A stretch of 64,000 nucleotides of DNA from Akkermansia sp. Its GTDB lineage: Bacteria; Verrucomicrobiota; Verrucomicrobiia; Verrucomicrobiales; Akkermansiaceae. A model generated the notes under the pieces. The model did not search any database. It was not told the DNA's origin and saw nothing but the letters and a program-made list of their open reading frames with translations. Made by a program: the position numbers and the translations under genes. The stretch is taken from the NCBI GenBank assembly GCA_017521405.1, contig JAFXCP010000027.1, forward strand, positions 1 to 64,000, in the 5' to 3' direction. Shown in pieces: positions 24,259-33,004 of this stretch. Within the stretch, counting starts at the first letter, position 1. Each line of letters opens with the position of its first letter.

Positions 24259-25785
24259 ATGAAACGAATAGGAACATGGGGCATAGCCACTCTTCTGCTG
24301 GCCGGTCTGCTGGCAGCGGGCTGCCGCTCCACCATACACCGTGCCGCCGTGCGGGGAGATATTGCCGCCGTGCAGCATGAGATTACTCATGGTGCGGATG
24401 TGAACGATAAACCGCACCCGGCACACATGCTGTGGATTATTCCGGCCATGCCGGTAGCCATCACCACGGATATTGCCCAGCTGTGTTTAGCCATAGGCAC
24501 ATTGGGAATATACCCCATTACCATGGATGCCATATTCGGAGAACACGAATGCTTGCTCACCCACCGCTTATCCTGCTTCATGAATACCCCGGCCGAGGTG
24601 GCGCGTAGCTATGGGCACGAGGACATCGTATCCCTCCTTGTCCGCTCCGGTGCCACGCCGCCCACCAATAAATGCCACCTGCGCGGCAAGAAAAACATGG
24701 CGGAAGGCAACATTGCCGCGCAAACACAACCCGCCCACCCCCACGAAGCCACTGCCCCCGCAGCAGTGCCGGAAGCAAGCTCCACACCGCCCGCCACGCC
24801 CTCCGTGGCTACCGCTCCTGCTGCCCCTGCCACCAAAGTCCTCACAGCGGATTGGGAGGAAGAAGTTTCCCGCCCCCACACTGATTCCGGGGCACTTACA
24901 TTCTCCGGCCCGGATTTTCATCTGGGAGCCCGCTCCCTGCATTGGAACAATAGGAACAGTATTGCCCGTATGCTGAAGAATGGCCGTTTTTCCAGCCTTA
25001 GCAGCATAGAGCAGGCTCTCGGCTGCAAATCGGATGGCCATGCGAGCGATGCCGCCGGCAGATACGATATGTGGTATTACACATGGTTCTCCCCGGACCT
25101 TACGAATTTTTGCATGGGCGTTTTAGCCACACGCAGCCACAATGGGGCAGTGCAGGAGGTGGCGTACATGGGAATACCCGTCGATGCACGCTCCCGCTTC
25201 TATGGGGACGAGGCAATGATTCAGGAATTAAAAGTACTCCCCACAAAGAACTACCGCTCCAAAGCCCTCCGAAAGGTATACGAGGAGGTGAGCCAAAAAC
25301 ATACCCGGCAGAGTACGGCCTATATGAAACGCCGCTCCACTGCCATGGTGGCAGAGACTAAGCAAAAAGCCGCCCGGGAATTCCGGCAGGGCGTAAGCCG
25401 GGCACTTGTGGAAGGACTGTCCGCCGGGGTGCAGAGCTATGCTGCCCCCGTTTCCTCCGGGGATGCCGGGGGTGCGGCATCGGGTAGTTCCTCCTCGTCC
25501 TCCTCCTCCGGCGGCGGAAAGACTGTTACCAAGCGAGTCGATTGCTCCACATGCAGCGGAAAAGGTTCCATGCGCGGCACTCTCGGTACCACGGTTACCT
25601 GCCCGAATTGCAGAGGCAGTGGTAAACTCTCCATTACGGAAACCACCGGCTCCTCCGGCGGTGGTTGGCAGCTCAAAAAAGAAACCTGCACCATGTGCAA
25701 AGGGGGTAAAACCATCCGCAGTGGCGGCACTGTCAAAGCCTGCCCCGGTTGCCGAGGGCGCGGTTATAACCATTCTATTCCATAA
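24259..25785 (+). CDS. Lipoprotein with ankyrin-like segment and C-terminal DnaJ-type zinc fingers
   Basis: This 508-residue protein has a lipobox (AAGC, Cys22), then sequence resembling ankyrin repeats (IHRAAVRGDIAAVQHEITHG, and AEVARSYGHEDIVSLLVRSG), an Ala/Pro-rich linker, an unassigned central domain (about 200-390), a Ser-rich stretch, and a C-terminal segment with four CxxCxG-like repeats (CSTCSGKG, CPNCRGSG, CTMCKGGK, CPGCRGRG). These look like the zinc-binding region of DnaJ but without a J domain. The presence of such fingers in an exported lipoprotein is unusual. It starts 16 bp after the amidase gene and is followed by a terminator. Function unknown. Confidence 0.8.
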   Translation: MKRIGTWGIATLLLAGLLAAGCRSTIHRAAVRGDIAAVQHEITHGADVNDKPHPAHMLWIIPAMPVAITTDIAQLCLAIGTLGIYPITMDAIFGEHECLLTHRLSCFMNTPAEVARSYGHEDIVSLLVRSGATPPTNKCHLRGKKNMAEGNIAAQTQPAHPHEATAPAAVPEASSTPPATPSVATAPAAPATKVLTADWEEEVSRPHTDSGALTFSGPDFHLGARSLHWNNRNSIARMLKNGRFSSLSSIEQALGCKSDGHASDAAGRYDMWYYTWFSPDLTNFCMGVLATRSHNGAVQEVAYMGIPVDARSRFYGDEAMIQELKVLPTKNYRSKALRKVYEEVSQKHTRQSTAYMKRRSTAMVAETKQKAAREFRQGVSRALVEGLSAGVQSYAAPVSSGDAGGAASGSSSSSSSSGGGKTVTKRVDCSTCSGKGSMRGTLGTTVTCPNCRGSGKLSITETTGSSGGGWQLKKETCTMCKGGKTIRSGGTVKACPGCRGRGYNHSIP

Positions 25786-25827
25786 CACTGAAGCTCCTCC
25801 CCCCAAGGGGGAATTCGCAAAAGAATA

Positions 25828-25865
25828 AACCCACCCGGCATTTCTGCCGAGTGGGTTGTTTTTCC
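25828..25865. terminator. Hairpin terminator between convergent genes
   Basis: Arms at 25828-25840 and 25845-25857 pair over 13 bp with one mismatch around a 4-nt loop, followed on the plus strand by a T-rich run. It sits between the lipoprotein gene (plus) and the EF-hand gene (minus) and could serve both. Confidence 0.75.
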
Positions 25866-25890
25866 GGTTGCTAGTGATTTAACGGAAAAA

Positions 25891-26589
25891 TTATTTAGCA
25901 GCCTTGGGGCAGCAAGCGGGGGGCGGGCAGCAGCCGCGCTTGGGGCCGTGGCCACGGCGGCCGCACTTACGCTCGGCACGCTTCTTGTCCCACTCGGCCT
26001 TGGCAGCGGCCTTCTCCTCATCGGAGAGGCGGCCATCCTTATCCGCATCCCAGCGCTCGAGCATCTTCTTCTCGAAGTTAGCCTTCATGGCCTCGTGGAG
26101 GGCCTTCTTCTCCTCGCAGCTCAGCTTGCCATCCTTATCGGCGTCCCATTTGGCCAGGAACTCGGCCTTCTTCTCCGGGGAGAAACGGGGGCCCTTGGGA
26201 CCATGACCACGGCGGCCGCACTTACGCTCGGCACGCTTCTTGTCCCATTCGGCCTTGGCGGCGGCCTTCTCCTCGTCGGAGAGGCGACCATCCTTATCCG
26301 CATCCCAGCGCTCGAGCATCCTCTTCTCGAAGTTAGCCTTCATGGCCTCGTGGAGGGCCTTCTTCTCCTCGCAGCTCAGCTTGCCATCCTTATCGGCGTC
26401 CCATTTGGCCAGGAATTCGGCCTTTTTCTCCGGGGAGAATCGGGGACCCTTGGGGCAGCAGGGTAAGCAGGGGCGGTTTTCAGCATAGGCGCAGTCCGGC
26501 ATGGGGCAGCAGGCATTTTGGGCAGGGGCGGCATCCTGAGCCATCAGTGGCAGGGCTGCCAAAACGGCAAACATGAGTGATTTTTTCAT
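25891..26589 (-). CDS. Exported EF-hand protein with duplicated 85-residue unit
   Basis: The 232-residue protein has a signal peptide (MKKSLMFAVLAALPLMAQD), a Cys-rich segment after cleavage (NACCPMPDC), then two nearly identical 85-residue units. Each carries two calcium-binding EF-hand loops of the type DADKDGKLSCEE and DADKDGRLSDEE, joined by highly charged helices. The C-terminus is again Cys/Pro-rich. It should bind calcium in the periplasm or outside; no enzymatic domain is present. I chose the ATG at 26589 because it opens the signal peptide; the frame is open to 26655. The function is not known. Confidence 0.85.
   Translation of the reverse strand: MKKSLMFAVLAALPLMAQDAAPAQNACCPMPDCAYAENRPCLPCCPKGPRFSPEKKAEFLAKWDADKDGKLSCEEKKALHEAMKANFEKRMLERWDADKDGRLSDEEKAAAKAEWDKKRAERKCGRRGHGPKGPRFSPEKKAEFLAKWDADKDGKLSCEEKKALHEAMKANFEKKMLERWDADKDGRLSDEEKAAAKAEWDKKRAERKCGRRGHGPKRGCCPPPACCPKAAK
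25945..26454. repeat. Tandem 255-bp duplication inside the EF-hand gene
   Basis: Two adjacent 255-bp units (about 25945-26199 and 26200-26454) are nearly identical at the DNA level, in frame, each encoding 85 residues with two EF-hands. The near identity suggests a recent duplication or ongoing homogenisation. Confidence 0.85.
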
Positions 26590-26718
26590 AACGTGTGTGT
26601 AGATGTATTGGTGTTTAAGGGGGATTGCAGTCGGGTGAAGGAAGCACCCCTGCACTCATGAAGAACGCAGGGGCGGAAAATAATCTACAAACTTTTAAAA
26701 AAATGATTTTACCGAGAA

Positions 26719-27498
26719 TTAGCGGCAGAAGAAATTGACCAAGGAAGAAATATCCTCGGCGGAGGGGGCTTCCGCTGCGGCAATGGCCTCTTTTTGGGCG
26801 GCGTTAATCTCTGCAGCTCCCTTAGCGGCCAGAGCCAGCATTTGTGCCATCTCCTCGGCGGTGAACACGGCTTCCTCCCCGGAGCCTTGCACCTCCACAT
26901 ATTCCCCGCGCTCCGTCATCACCACATTCATATCCACCTCCGCATCGCGGTCCTCCACATAGCAGAGATCCAGCAGGGGGGTGCCGGCCAGTTTGCCCAC
27001 GGAAACGGCGGATACCAGCTGGCGCATGGGGCTGGCGGGCAGGGCCCCCTGAGCCACCAGACGATTGAGCGCTATTTGCAGAGCTACGGCTGCACCGGTA
27101 ATACTGGCGGTACGAGTGCCGCCATCTGCTTGGAGTACATCGCAATCCACCCATATGGTACGTGCTCCAAGTGCTTCCAAATCCACGACGGCGCGGAGGG
27201 CGCGACCTATGAGGCGCTGGATTTCCACGGAGCGACCATCCACCTTGCCGGCGGAGCTATCGCGTTTTTTGCGGTCCAGGGTGGAGTAGGGGAGCATGGA
27301 GTACTCCGCCGTGAGCCAGCCGCCGGGTACCTGCTGGACTTTCATCCAGCGGGGCACATCCTCCTCAATCGTTACGGCGCAGATAACGCGCGTGTTGCCG
27401 AAGCAGGAGAGTACGGAAGCGGTGGCATGGGGAGCCACATGCGGAACGAAGCGAAGGCTGCGCATCTCGTCGGCTGCGCGATTATCTTGGCGATTCAT
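26719..27498 (-). CDS. rph: Ribonuclease PH
   Basis: RNase PH is a phosphate-dependent 3' exoribonuclease that trims tRNA precursors. The 259-residue protein shows the family core RDSSAGKVDGRSVEIQRLIGRALRAVVD, DVLQADGGTRTASITGA, and the C-terminal EAVFTAEE region. The ATG at 27498 (MNRQDNRAADEMR) is preferred, as a promoter at 27531-27559 would put the longer ORF start at 27552 upstream of the transcript. Confidence 0.96.
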   Translation of the reverse strand: MNRQDNRAADEMRSLRFVPHVAPHATASVLSCFGNTRVICAVTIEEDVPRWMKVQQVPGGWLTAEYSMLPYSTLDRKKRDSSAGKVDGRSVEIQRLIGRALRAVVDLEALGARTIWVDCDVLQADGGTRTASITGAAVALQIALNRLVAQGALPASPMRQLVSAVSVGKLAGTPLLDLCYVEDRDAEVDMNVVMTERGEYVEVQGSGEEAVFTAEEMAQMLALAAKGAAEINAAQKEAIAAAEAPSAEDISSLVNFFCR

Positions 27499-27530
27499 TT
27501 TAGGAAATGGGGTGGGGATGTGTTTCCCGG

Positions 27531-27559
27531 ATTGTAAACCGAGAGGCTGCACTTGTAAA
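27531..27559 (-). promoter_or_regulatory. rph promoter
   Basis: TTTACA (27559-27554) and TACAAT (27536-27531) are 17 bp apart on the minus strand, each one mismatch from consensus. The leader to the rph ATG at 27498 would be about 25 nt. Confidence 0.55.
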
Positions 27560-27561
27560 TC

Positions 27562-29772
27562 TTAAAGTCCCTGTGCTTGGAGAAGAGCATCCGGGTTCGG
27601 CTCTCGCCCCATGAAGTTGCGGAAGAGTTCCGCTGCCGAGCGGCTATCCCCTTGAGAGAGGATTTCCTTGCGGAAGGCAGCACCTGTGGCGGGATTGAGC
27701 GGTCCCTCCTTAGCAAAGCGCGTAAAGGCGTCGGCGGCCAGTACCTCTGCCCATTTGTAGGAGTAATACCCTGCGGCATAACCTCCGGAAATGCAATGCT
27801 CCAGATTCCGCATAATGGAGGGCATCCGTACGGAGAAGGGCATGCGCCACGGATCCAGCAGCTCCGCCGAAGCCTCATCCAAGGGGCGCCCTTTGAACTT
27901 CTCATCGTAGAACATATGCATCTCCAAATCCAATTTGGCAATGCACAACTGGTTCATATTATCCATGGCCGGCATGGTGTAACGTGTCTTCTGCAATTTT
28001 TCCAAAAGCTCTTGGGGCATGGGCTCTCCGGTTTGCCAATGGCGGGCATAAGTGGTAATGCCTTCGGGAATCCAGGTCCAGTTCTCCTGCAGCTGGCTGG
28101 GCAGCTCCACAAAGTCCCAAGCCACACCGGTTCCGGCATGGGAAGTAAGCTCCGTATGGCTGAGCATGCAGTGCATCATGTGCCCGAATTCGTGGAAAAT
28201 TGTTGTCACATCATATTGGGTAAAGAGTGCGGGCTTATCTTCCGTGGGCATAGGGTGGTTACCGATGAGTACCCCCAGATGCGGGGAGTGCGGTTTACCC
28301 TCCTGCCCGTAGCCATGGAAATCCAGCCCCAGCACCCAAGCACCGCCGCGCTTGGAATCTCGCGGGAAGAGATCCATGTAGAACGAGCCGAGGTGCTGCC
28401 CTGTGGCGGTATCGTGTACGGCAAAGAGTTTTACATCCGGGTGCCACACCTCTGCCATGCCTTCCGGCAGCTCCTGCCCGGGCAGGAGCCATATGGTGGG
28501 TATCTCGCTAATCCGGATGCCGTACAACTTTTGGTAGATGGAGAACATACCCTGTACCACATTCTCACAGCTCAGGTAGGGGCGCAGGGCATTTTGGTCG
28601 AATCGGAAGCGTTCTTCCTTGTAGCGTGTGTTGTAATAAGTTGTTTCCCAAGGCTTAATTTTGCTTACCTTTTGCCCTTTGCATTCGGAAACAAATTGCA
28701 GGAAATCCGCCACCTCGCGATCAAAGGCCGGCTTTACCTTTCGCATCATCTCATCCACAAAGTGGAGGGCATTCTGCCCACTGCCCACCATGCGGCGAGC
28801 TGTTTGTAAATCGGCAAAGGTGCCGAAACCCAGCAGGGTGGCCAGTTCCCGCCGCAGCTCCATTACCCGTGCTACAATAGGCGCATTATCGTACGGCGCA
28901 TAACTGCCGATACCGGAGCGTCCCAGCCAGCACAATCGGCGGGTTTCCTCCACATCGCAATGCTTTAGCACTTCCAGCACGCTGGTATCATCCAGCGTGA
29001 TGAGCCAGTTTGGTTTTTCCTGTGTGCCATAGCCTGCTTCCTGAGCGGCTTTGGCAGCTTCCTCCAGCCAAGAGTTGCTTACTCCGGTTAATTCACTTTT
29101 TTCTGTAATGAGCAATTGCCATGAGTTGCGGGCATCCAGTACATTTTTGGAAAACTTGTGGGAAAGCCGGGAAAGCTCTTTAATAATTTCCACCTTGCGA
29201 GCTTTTTTATCGGCGGGGAGATCTGCTCCGCTGTCCTTAAAAGAATCTACCACCTGCTGCACATAACGCTGGCGAGCGGGAGAAAGCGAGCGCACCCAAG
29301 GTTGGTTTGCTGCATGGCGGATGACTGCCCACAGTTGCTCGTTTGTGCTAAGGGAGGCGGAGAATTCTGTTTCCTCCGGCAGCAGCGTTTCCTGCACTTG
29401 GCGCAGCTCCGTATTATCCATCACAGAGCTGAGGTGATACATAAGCATCTGAGCGCGGTTCATTTCGCGGTCCAATTGCTCCAGCACGGCAAAGGTATTC
29501 TCGTAGGTAGCATCCTCCGGCTTCACTTGGCAGAGAGCCTCCAGCCGCTTGCGAGCCAGTTGCATGCCGTAGCGAACATCCTGCAAACCTTGCTGCGGTG
29601 TAAGGAGGGACCAGCGTGGGTACATTCCCTCCCAATCGCAGTAGGGGTGTGAAACCGCAGAGGAAATGGTGGCCTCTGCCGGTGCAGGAGTTTCCTGTGC
29701 GCGGACACTATTTGGTAAAAGCGTGCCTGCCAGACAGAGGGAAAGAATCAGTGCGGAGCTGCGTAACATCAT
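27562..29772 (-). CDS. M3 family metallopeptidase (oligopeptidase/Dcp-like), exported
   Basis: This 736-residue zinc peptidase has a signal peptide (MMLRSSALILSLCLAGTLLP, cleavage near SVRAQE), a long helical region, and the M3 active site FHEFGHMMHCML with the HExxH zinc ligands and catalytic Glu. The region around LGVLIGNHP and the later ISGGYAAGYYSYKWAE are typical of the PrlC/Dcp group. It should cut short peptides in the periplasm, unlike the cytoplasmic PrlC. It stands alone between rph and trmD; the end lies just before the rph promoter. Confidence 0.92.
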   Translation of the reverse strand: MMLRSSALILSLCLAGTLLPNSVRAQETPAPAEATISSAVSHPYCDWEGMYPRWSLLTPQQGLQDVRYGMQLARKRLEALCQVKPEDATYENTFAVLEQLDREMNRAQMLMYHLSSVMDNTELRQVQETLLPEETEFSASLSTNEQLWAVIRHAANQPWVRSLSPARQRYVQQVVDSFKDSGADLPADKKARKVEIIKELSRLSHKFSKNVLDARNSWQLLITEKSELTGVSNSWLEEAAKAAQEAGYGTQEKPNWLITLDDTSVLEVLKHCDVEETRRLCWLGRSGIGSYAPYDNAPIVARVMELRRELATLLGFGTFADLQTARRMVGSGQNALHFVDEMMRKVKPAFDREVADFLQFVSECKGQKVSKIKPWETTYYNTRYKEERFRFDQNALRPYLSCENVVQGMFSIYQKLYGIRISEIPTIWLLPGQELPEGMAEVWHPDVKLFAVHDTATGQHLGSFYMDLFPRDSKRGGAWVLGLDFHGYGQEGKPHSPHLGVLIGNHPMPTEDKPALFTQYDVTTIFHEFGHMMHCMLSHTELTSHAGTGVAWDFVELPSQLQENWTWIPEGITTYARHWQTGEPMPQELLEKLQKTRYTMPAMDNMNQLCIAKLDLEMHMFYDEKFKGRPLDEASAELLDPWRMPFSVRMPSIMRNLEHCISGGYAAGYYSYKWAEVLAADAFTRFAKEGPLNPATGAAFRKEILSQGDSRSAAELFRNFMGREPNPDALLQAQGL

Positions 29773-29829
29773 ACTACCCCTATGTACGCTCCTCGAAGGT
29801 AGATTCTTTCAAAAAAAGTGAAGCTGCCT

Positions 29830-30630
29830 TTAATTCTGGGGCGGCGGGGGGGGCTCCTGTCCGGGGCGCGGTTTGTAGCTCGTGAGGCGTGTTTTTTTGC
29901 GTTTTTTAGGGGCAAAGTACTCCGGGTGGGCAGCGGCCCAAGCCTCGTACAAATCCGGGCGATTTTTCCGGGTGCGTTCTATGGAATGTTCCAGTTTCCA
30001 CTCTTCCATAGCCTTGTGGTTACCGGAGAGGAATACAGCCGGCACCTCCATGCCCCGGAACACATTCGGCTTGGTATAGGCCGGAGCTTCCAGCAGCCCA
30101 TTGGAGAAGGACTCATCTACGCTGCTGCGGGCATCCCCCAAGGCACCGGGCAGCAGGCGGGCAACGGCATCCACCACTACCACGGCGGCAATGGCTCCAT
30201 TGGTCAGAATATAATCCCCGATGGAAAGTTCCATATCCACCAGTGTATCAATAACTCGCTGGTCTACTCCCTCGTAATGCCCGCAGAGGATAATGTAGTG
30301 CGCTTCCTCGCCTGCGGTACAGGGAGCTGCCAGTTCTTCTGCCACGCGCTGGGAGAAAACACGCCCTTGTGGTGTCATCAGAATGACCTTGGTATGTTCC
30401 TGCCGCAGCTCTTCAACGGCTTCGAATATCGGTTCGCACTTCATCAGCATACCTTGCCCGCCGCCGCACAGGTAGTCATCCGTGCGGCGGTACTTATCGT
30501 GCGTCCAATCCCGCAATTGGTGTGCCCGCACCTCCACTAAGCCGGCTTCTGCCGCTCTGCCCATAATACTTTGGGAAAGCGGCCCGGTAATCATCTCCGG
30601 AAAGAGGGTGAGTACATCAATGCGCAGCAT
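29830..30630 (-). CDS. trmD: tRNA (guanine37-N1)-methyltransferase TrmD
   Basis: TrmD methylates G37 next to the anticodon and prevents frameshifting. The 266-residue protein has the SPOUT knot signatures ILCGHYEGVDQRVID and SIGDYILTNGAIAAVVVVDA, then the ELLEAPAYTKP-like GLLEAPAYTKPNVFRG and the C-terminal LSGNHKAMEEWK. The C-terminus carries an extra basic, Pro-rich tail. It follows prfB by 19 bp, likely in one transcript. Confidence 0.96.
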   Translation of the reverse strand: MLRIDVLTLFPEMITGPLSQSIMGRAAEAGLVEVRAHQLRDWTHDKYRRTDDYLCGGGQGMLMKCEPIFEAVEELRQEHTKVILMTPQGRVFSQRVAEELAAPCTAGEEAHYIILCGHYEGVDQRVIDTLVDMELSIGDYILTNGAIAAVVVVDAVARLLPGALGDARSSVDESFSNGLLEAPAYTKPNVFRGMEVPAVFLSGNHKAMEEWKLEHSIERTRKNRPDLYEAWAAAHPEYFAPKKRKKTRLTSYKPRPGQEPPPPPQN

Positions 30631-30649
30631 CGCGTGCTAAGCCGGGGCA

Positions 30650-31763
30650 TTATTGGTTGGCATTATGGCGGAGCATGGCCTCGATGTAACCATCGATATT
30701 GCCATCCATCACGTCCTGAATGTTGCCGGATTCGAAACCGGTACGCAGGTCTTTCACCATTTGGTAGGGCTGGAATACATAGGAGCGGATTTGGTTGCCC
30801 CAAGCAATATCGCCCTTTTCGGAGTATTGGCGGTCGGCTTCGGCGCGTTTGCGGTCTTCCTCCAGCTGGATGAGGCGTGCCTTGAGCATGCGCATGGCTT
30901 CCTCTCGGTTGCGGAGCTGGGAGCGCTGGGTCTGGCAGGCTACAATGATACCTGTGGGAAGGTGGGTAAGGCGCACTGCGGTTTCCACCTTATTCACGTT
31001 TTGACCGCCCTTACCGCCGGAGCGGTAAGTATCCATTTTCACATCGGCCTCTTTTACTTCGATTTCTATATCGTCGGAAATATCGGGGGTGGCATCCAGA
31101 GAGCAGAAGGAGGTATGGCGTTTGCCGGCGGAATCGAAGGGACTCATGCGCACCAAACGGTGGATGCCGCGCTCGTTCTTCAGGTAGCCGTAAGCATATT
31201 CACCATCAATCTTAATCGTTACGGAACGAATGCCGGCCTCATCGCCATCCGTGCTTTCCATAATTTCCGTGGTAAAACCATGGCGCTCGCAGTAGCGCAG
31301 GTACATACGCAGCAGCATGCTTGCCCAGTCGCATGCTTCCGTGCCACCGGCGCCTGCATGGATGGTCACGTAGCAGCCGGCATCATCGTGGGCACCGTTG
31401 AGCAGAGTGAGCAGCTCGAACTCTTCCAGACGCTTCACCCACGCATCGTATTCGCTCTTAGCCTCCGCAGCCATATCCGGCTCTTCGGAGGCCATTTCGA
31501 GAGCCACCTCCACATCCTCCAATCCGCTTTCCAGAGCGCGGTATTGCTCCAGGCGGCGTTTGAGGGGGTTCACCTCATTCATCAGGGTGCGGGCGGCTTC
31601 CGGGTTATCCCAGAAATCCGGGGCACTCATGCGGGCATCCAGCTCCGCCACTTTTTCTTCCAGTGCTGCGAGGTCAAAGATAGCTCCCGAGCTCGGAAAG
31701 ACGGGAGCGCATGGCTTCCGTGTCGAGCGCCGAGAGATCGATATTGGTCGTCTGGTTCTCCAT
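30650..31763 (-). CDS. prfB: Peptide chain release factor 2, with programmed +1 frameshift
   Basis: RF2 releases peptides at UGA and UAA. The coding sequence needs a +1 shift: a first frame from ATG 31763 ([18 protein letters not shown]) reaches an in-frame TGA at 31676-31674, and the second frame continues with [16 protein letters not shown] to 30650. RF2 motifs are present: SPF (RMSPFDSAG) for stop-codon recognition and GGQ ([13 protein letters not shown]) for hydrolysis. The promoter at 31774-31802 lies 10 nt before the ATG. It is followed by trmD. The shift site is given separately. Confidence 0.95.
31670..31689 (-). promoter_or_regulatory. RF2 programmed frameshift site
   Basis: On the minus strand CGGGAGCTATCTTTGACC contains the slippery CTT-TGA-C (CTT 31679-31677, TGA 31676-31674) preceded by a Shine-Dalgarno-like GGGAG at the usual distance. 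This matches the known autoregulatory prfB element, where low RF2 at the UGA lets the ribosome shift +1 to GAC. Confidence 0.93.
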
Positions 31764-31773
31764 AACGGGCGGG

Positions 31774-31802
31774 AGTATACAGACAAATGGCTGCATTGTC
31801 AA
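31774..31802 (-). promoter_or_regulatory. prfB promoter, near-leaderless
   Basis: A perfect TTGACA (31802-31797) lies 17 bp from TATACT (31779-31774). The -10 box ends 10 nt before the prfB ATG (31763), so the leader would be about 3 nt. This is the strongest promoter match in the window. Confidence 0.75.
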
Positions 31803-31833
31803 GCCCTCCGCACCGAGGGGGAGAGGCGGCGAA

Positions 31834-32445
31834 TCAGAGTAACCCGCTGCGTCCTTGGAGGGCGCGCATGAGGGTAATGGGATCCGCATGTCCCAGCCCG
31901 GCACCTGCGGGCAGCCCTTGGGCAAGGCGGCTCACTTTGCAGGGAAGAGGGGAGAGTTGTTCCGCTAAATAGAGGGCGGTGGCCTCTCCCTCCACATCGC
32001 TGCTTAGAGCCAGAATCACCTCGCAACCGGGGAGGGCGCGCACTCGCTCCAAAAGTTTTTCCACAGATAAATCCTCCGGCATCACTCCATCCAGAGGGGA
32101 AATTTTGCCTCCCAGGCAGTGGTATAGCCCGCGGAAGATGCCGCAGCGTTCGATAGGCAGCACATCCGTGGGCTGTTCCACGAGGCAAAGCAAGGAGGAA
32201 TCGCGCGTGGTATCCGAACAAGCTGTGCAGAGTTTCCCCTCCGTGGAGAAGAACCCGCAGCAAGGGCAGTAGCCTACAGTTGAGACGGCCGTGGAGAGTG
32301 CCGCCGCGAGGCGTTGCGCCTCGTTGCGCCCCTGCTGCAGGAACCAAAGTGCCAAGCGTTCTGCCCCTTTACTGCCCACCCCCGGCATACGTTTGAGGGA
32401 GGCCAGCAGCTCCAGCACTTCCGGGGGGTAATCCTGTGCTTTCAT
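31834..32445 (-). CDS. recR: Recombination mediator protein RecR
   Basis: RecR works with RecO (and RecF) to load RecA at gaps. The 203-residue protein shows the helix-hairpin-helix near MPGVGSKGAERLA, the four-Cys zinc finger CPCC...CTAC, and a Toprim domain (EVILALSSDVEGEATALYLA). The ATG overlaps the stop of the upstream membrane protein gene by 4 bp, so the two are probably translationally coupled. Confidence 0.96.
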   Translation of the reverse strand: MKAQDYPPEVLELLASLKRMPGVGSKGAERLALWFLQQGRNEAQRLAAALSTAVSTVGYCPCCGFFSTEGKLCTACSDTTRDSSLLCLVEQPTDVLPIERCGIFRGLYHCLGGKISPLDGVMPEDLSVEKLLERVRALPGCEVILALSSDVEGEATALYLAEQLSPLPCKVSRLAQGLPAGAGLGHADPITLMRALQGRSGLL

Positions 32446-32915
32446 CGGCGAGCGGGGAGGGGAAAAAGGTGCAGCAGCTCACTGCCCGAATAACAAAGCA
32501 GAGTGCAAAGCATGGGGCCGCTCATATTCAGCACACCATCCCACAGCACACACAGCAGCCCGGGCAGCCCTAAGGCTAACAGAAACAACAGTGCCAGCTG
32601 CAAGCGCCGGGAAAACTTTTTCTCCCGCAGCAGCAGCATATTCAAATACAGGCACACCCCCACGCAGAGCAGAAAAAGCCCCTGCGGCTCCAGCAGGGAA
32701 ACCTGCGCTGCTTCCGCATCGATATAGAAAGGGTGTCCCCCCAGAAAACGTATCTGCTCCAGTTCCAACTCTGCCAGCAGGCCGGTAAACCCAAGCACCG
32801 TTACCATTCCCAGCACTGTAATGCACAGCCCGGCCCAGCGCAGCAGCAGCACATCCCGCCTGCCCAGCGCAGCGCGCGGGGTGGGGGTATCCGGTGTGGG
32901 AGTGGGGGAATCCAT
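32442..32915 (-). CDS. Small three-helix membrane protein of unknown function
   Basis: From an ATG at 32915 the frame gives 157 residues: a Pro/Thr-rich cytoplasmic start (MDSPTPTPDTPTP) and three hydrophobic segments near WAGLCITVLGMVTVLGFTGL, GLFLLCVGVCLYLNMLLL and LALLFLLALGLPGLLCVLW. I recognise no family. The ORF is open upstream to 33125, but that part overlaps fabF. It lies between fabF and recR, with a 4-bp overlap with recR that supports its being translated. Confidence 0.7.
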   Translation of the reverse strand: MDSPTPTPDTPTPRAALGRRDVLLLRWAGLCITVLGMVTVLGFTGLLAELELEQIRFLGGHPFYIDAEAAQVSLLEPQGLFLLCVGVCLYLNMLLLREKKFSRRLQLALLFLLALGLPGLLCVLWDGVLNMSGPMLCTLLCYSGSELLHLFPLPARR

Positions 32916-33004
32916 GGGGGAAGGGGGATAATAGGGCGGCGGCGGGGTGTTCCCCCTGCCGCCGCATGCCTGAATGAAATACAGGGATGGTTTGCAAGTG
33001 GGCT

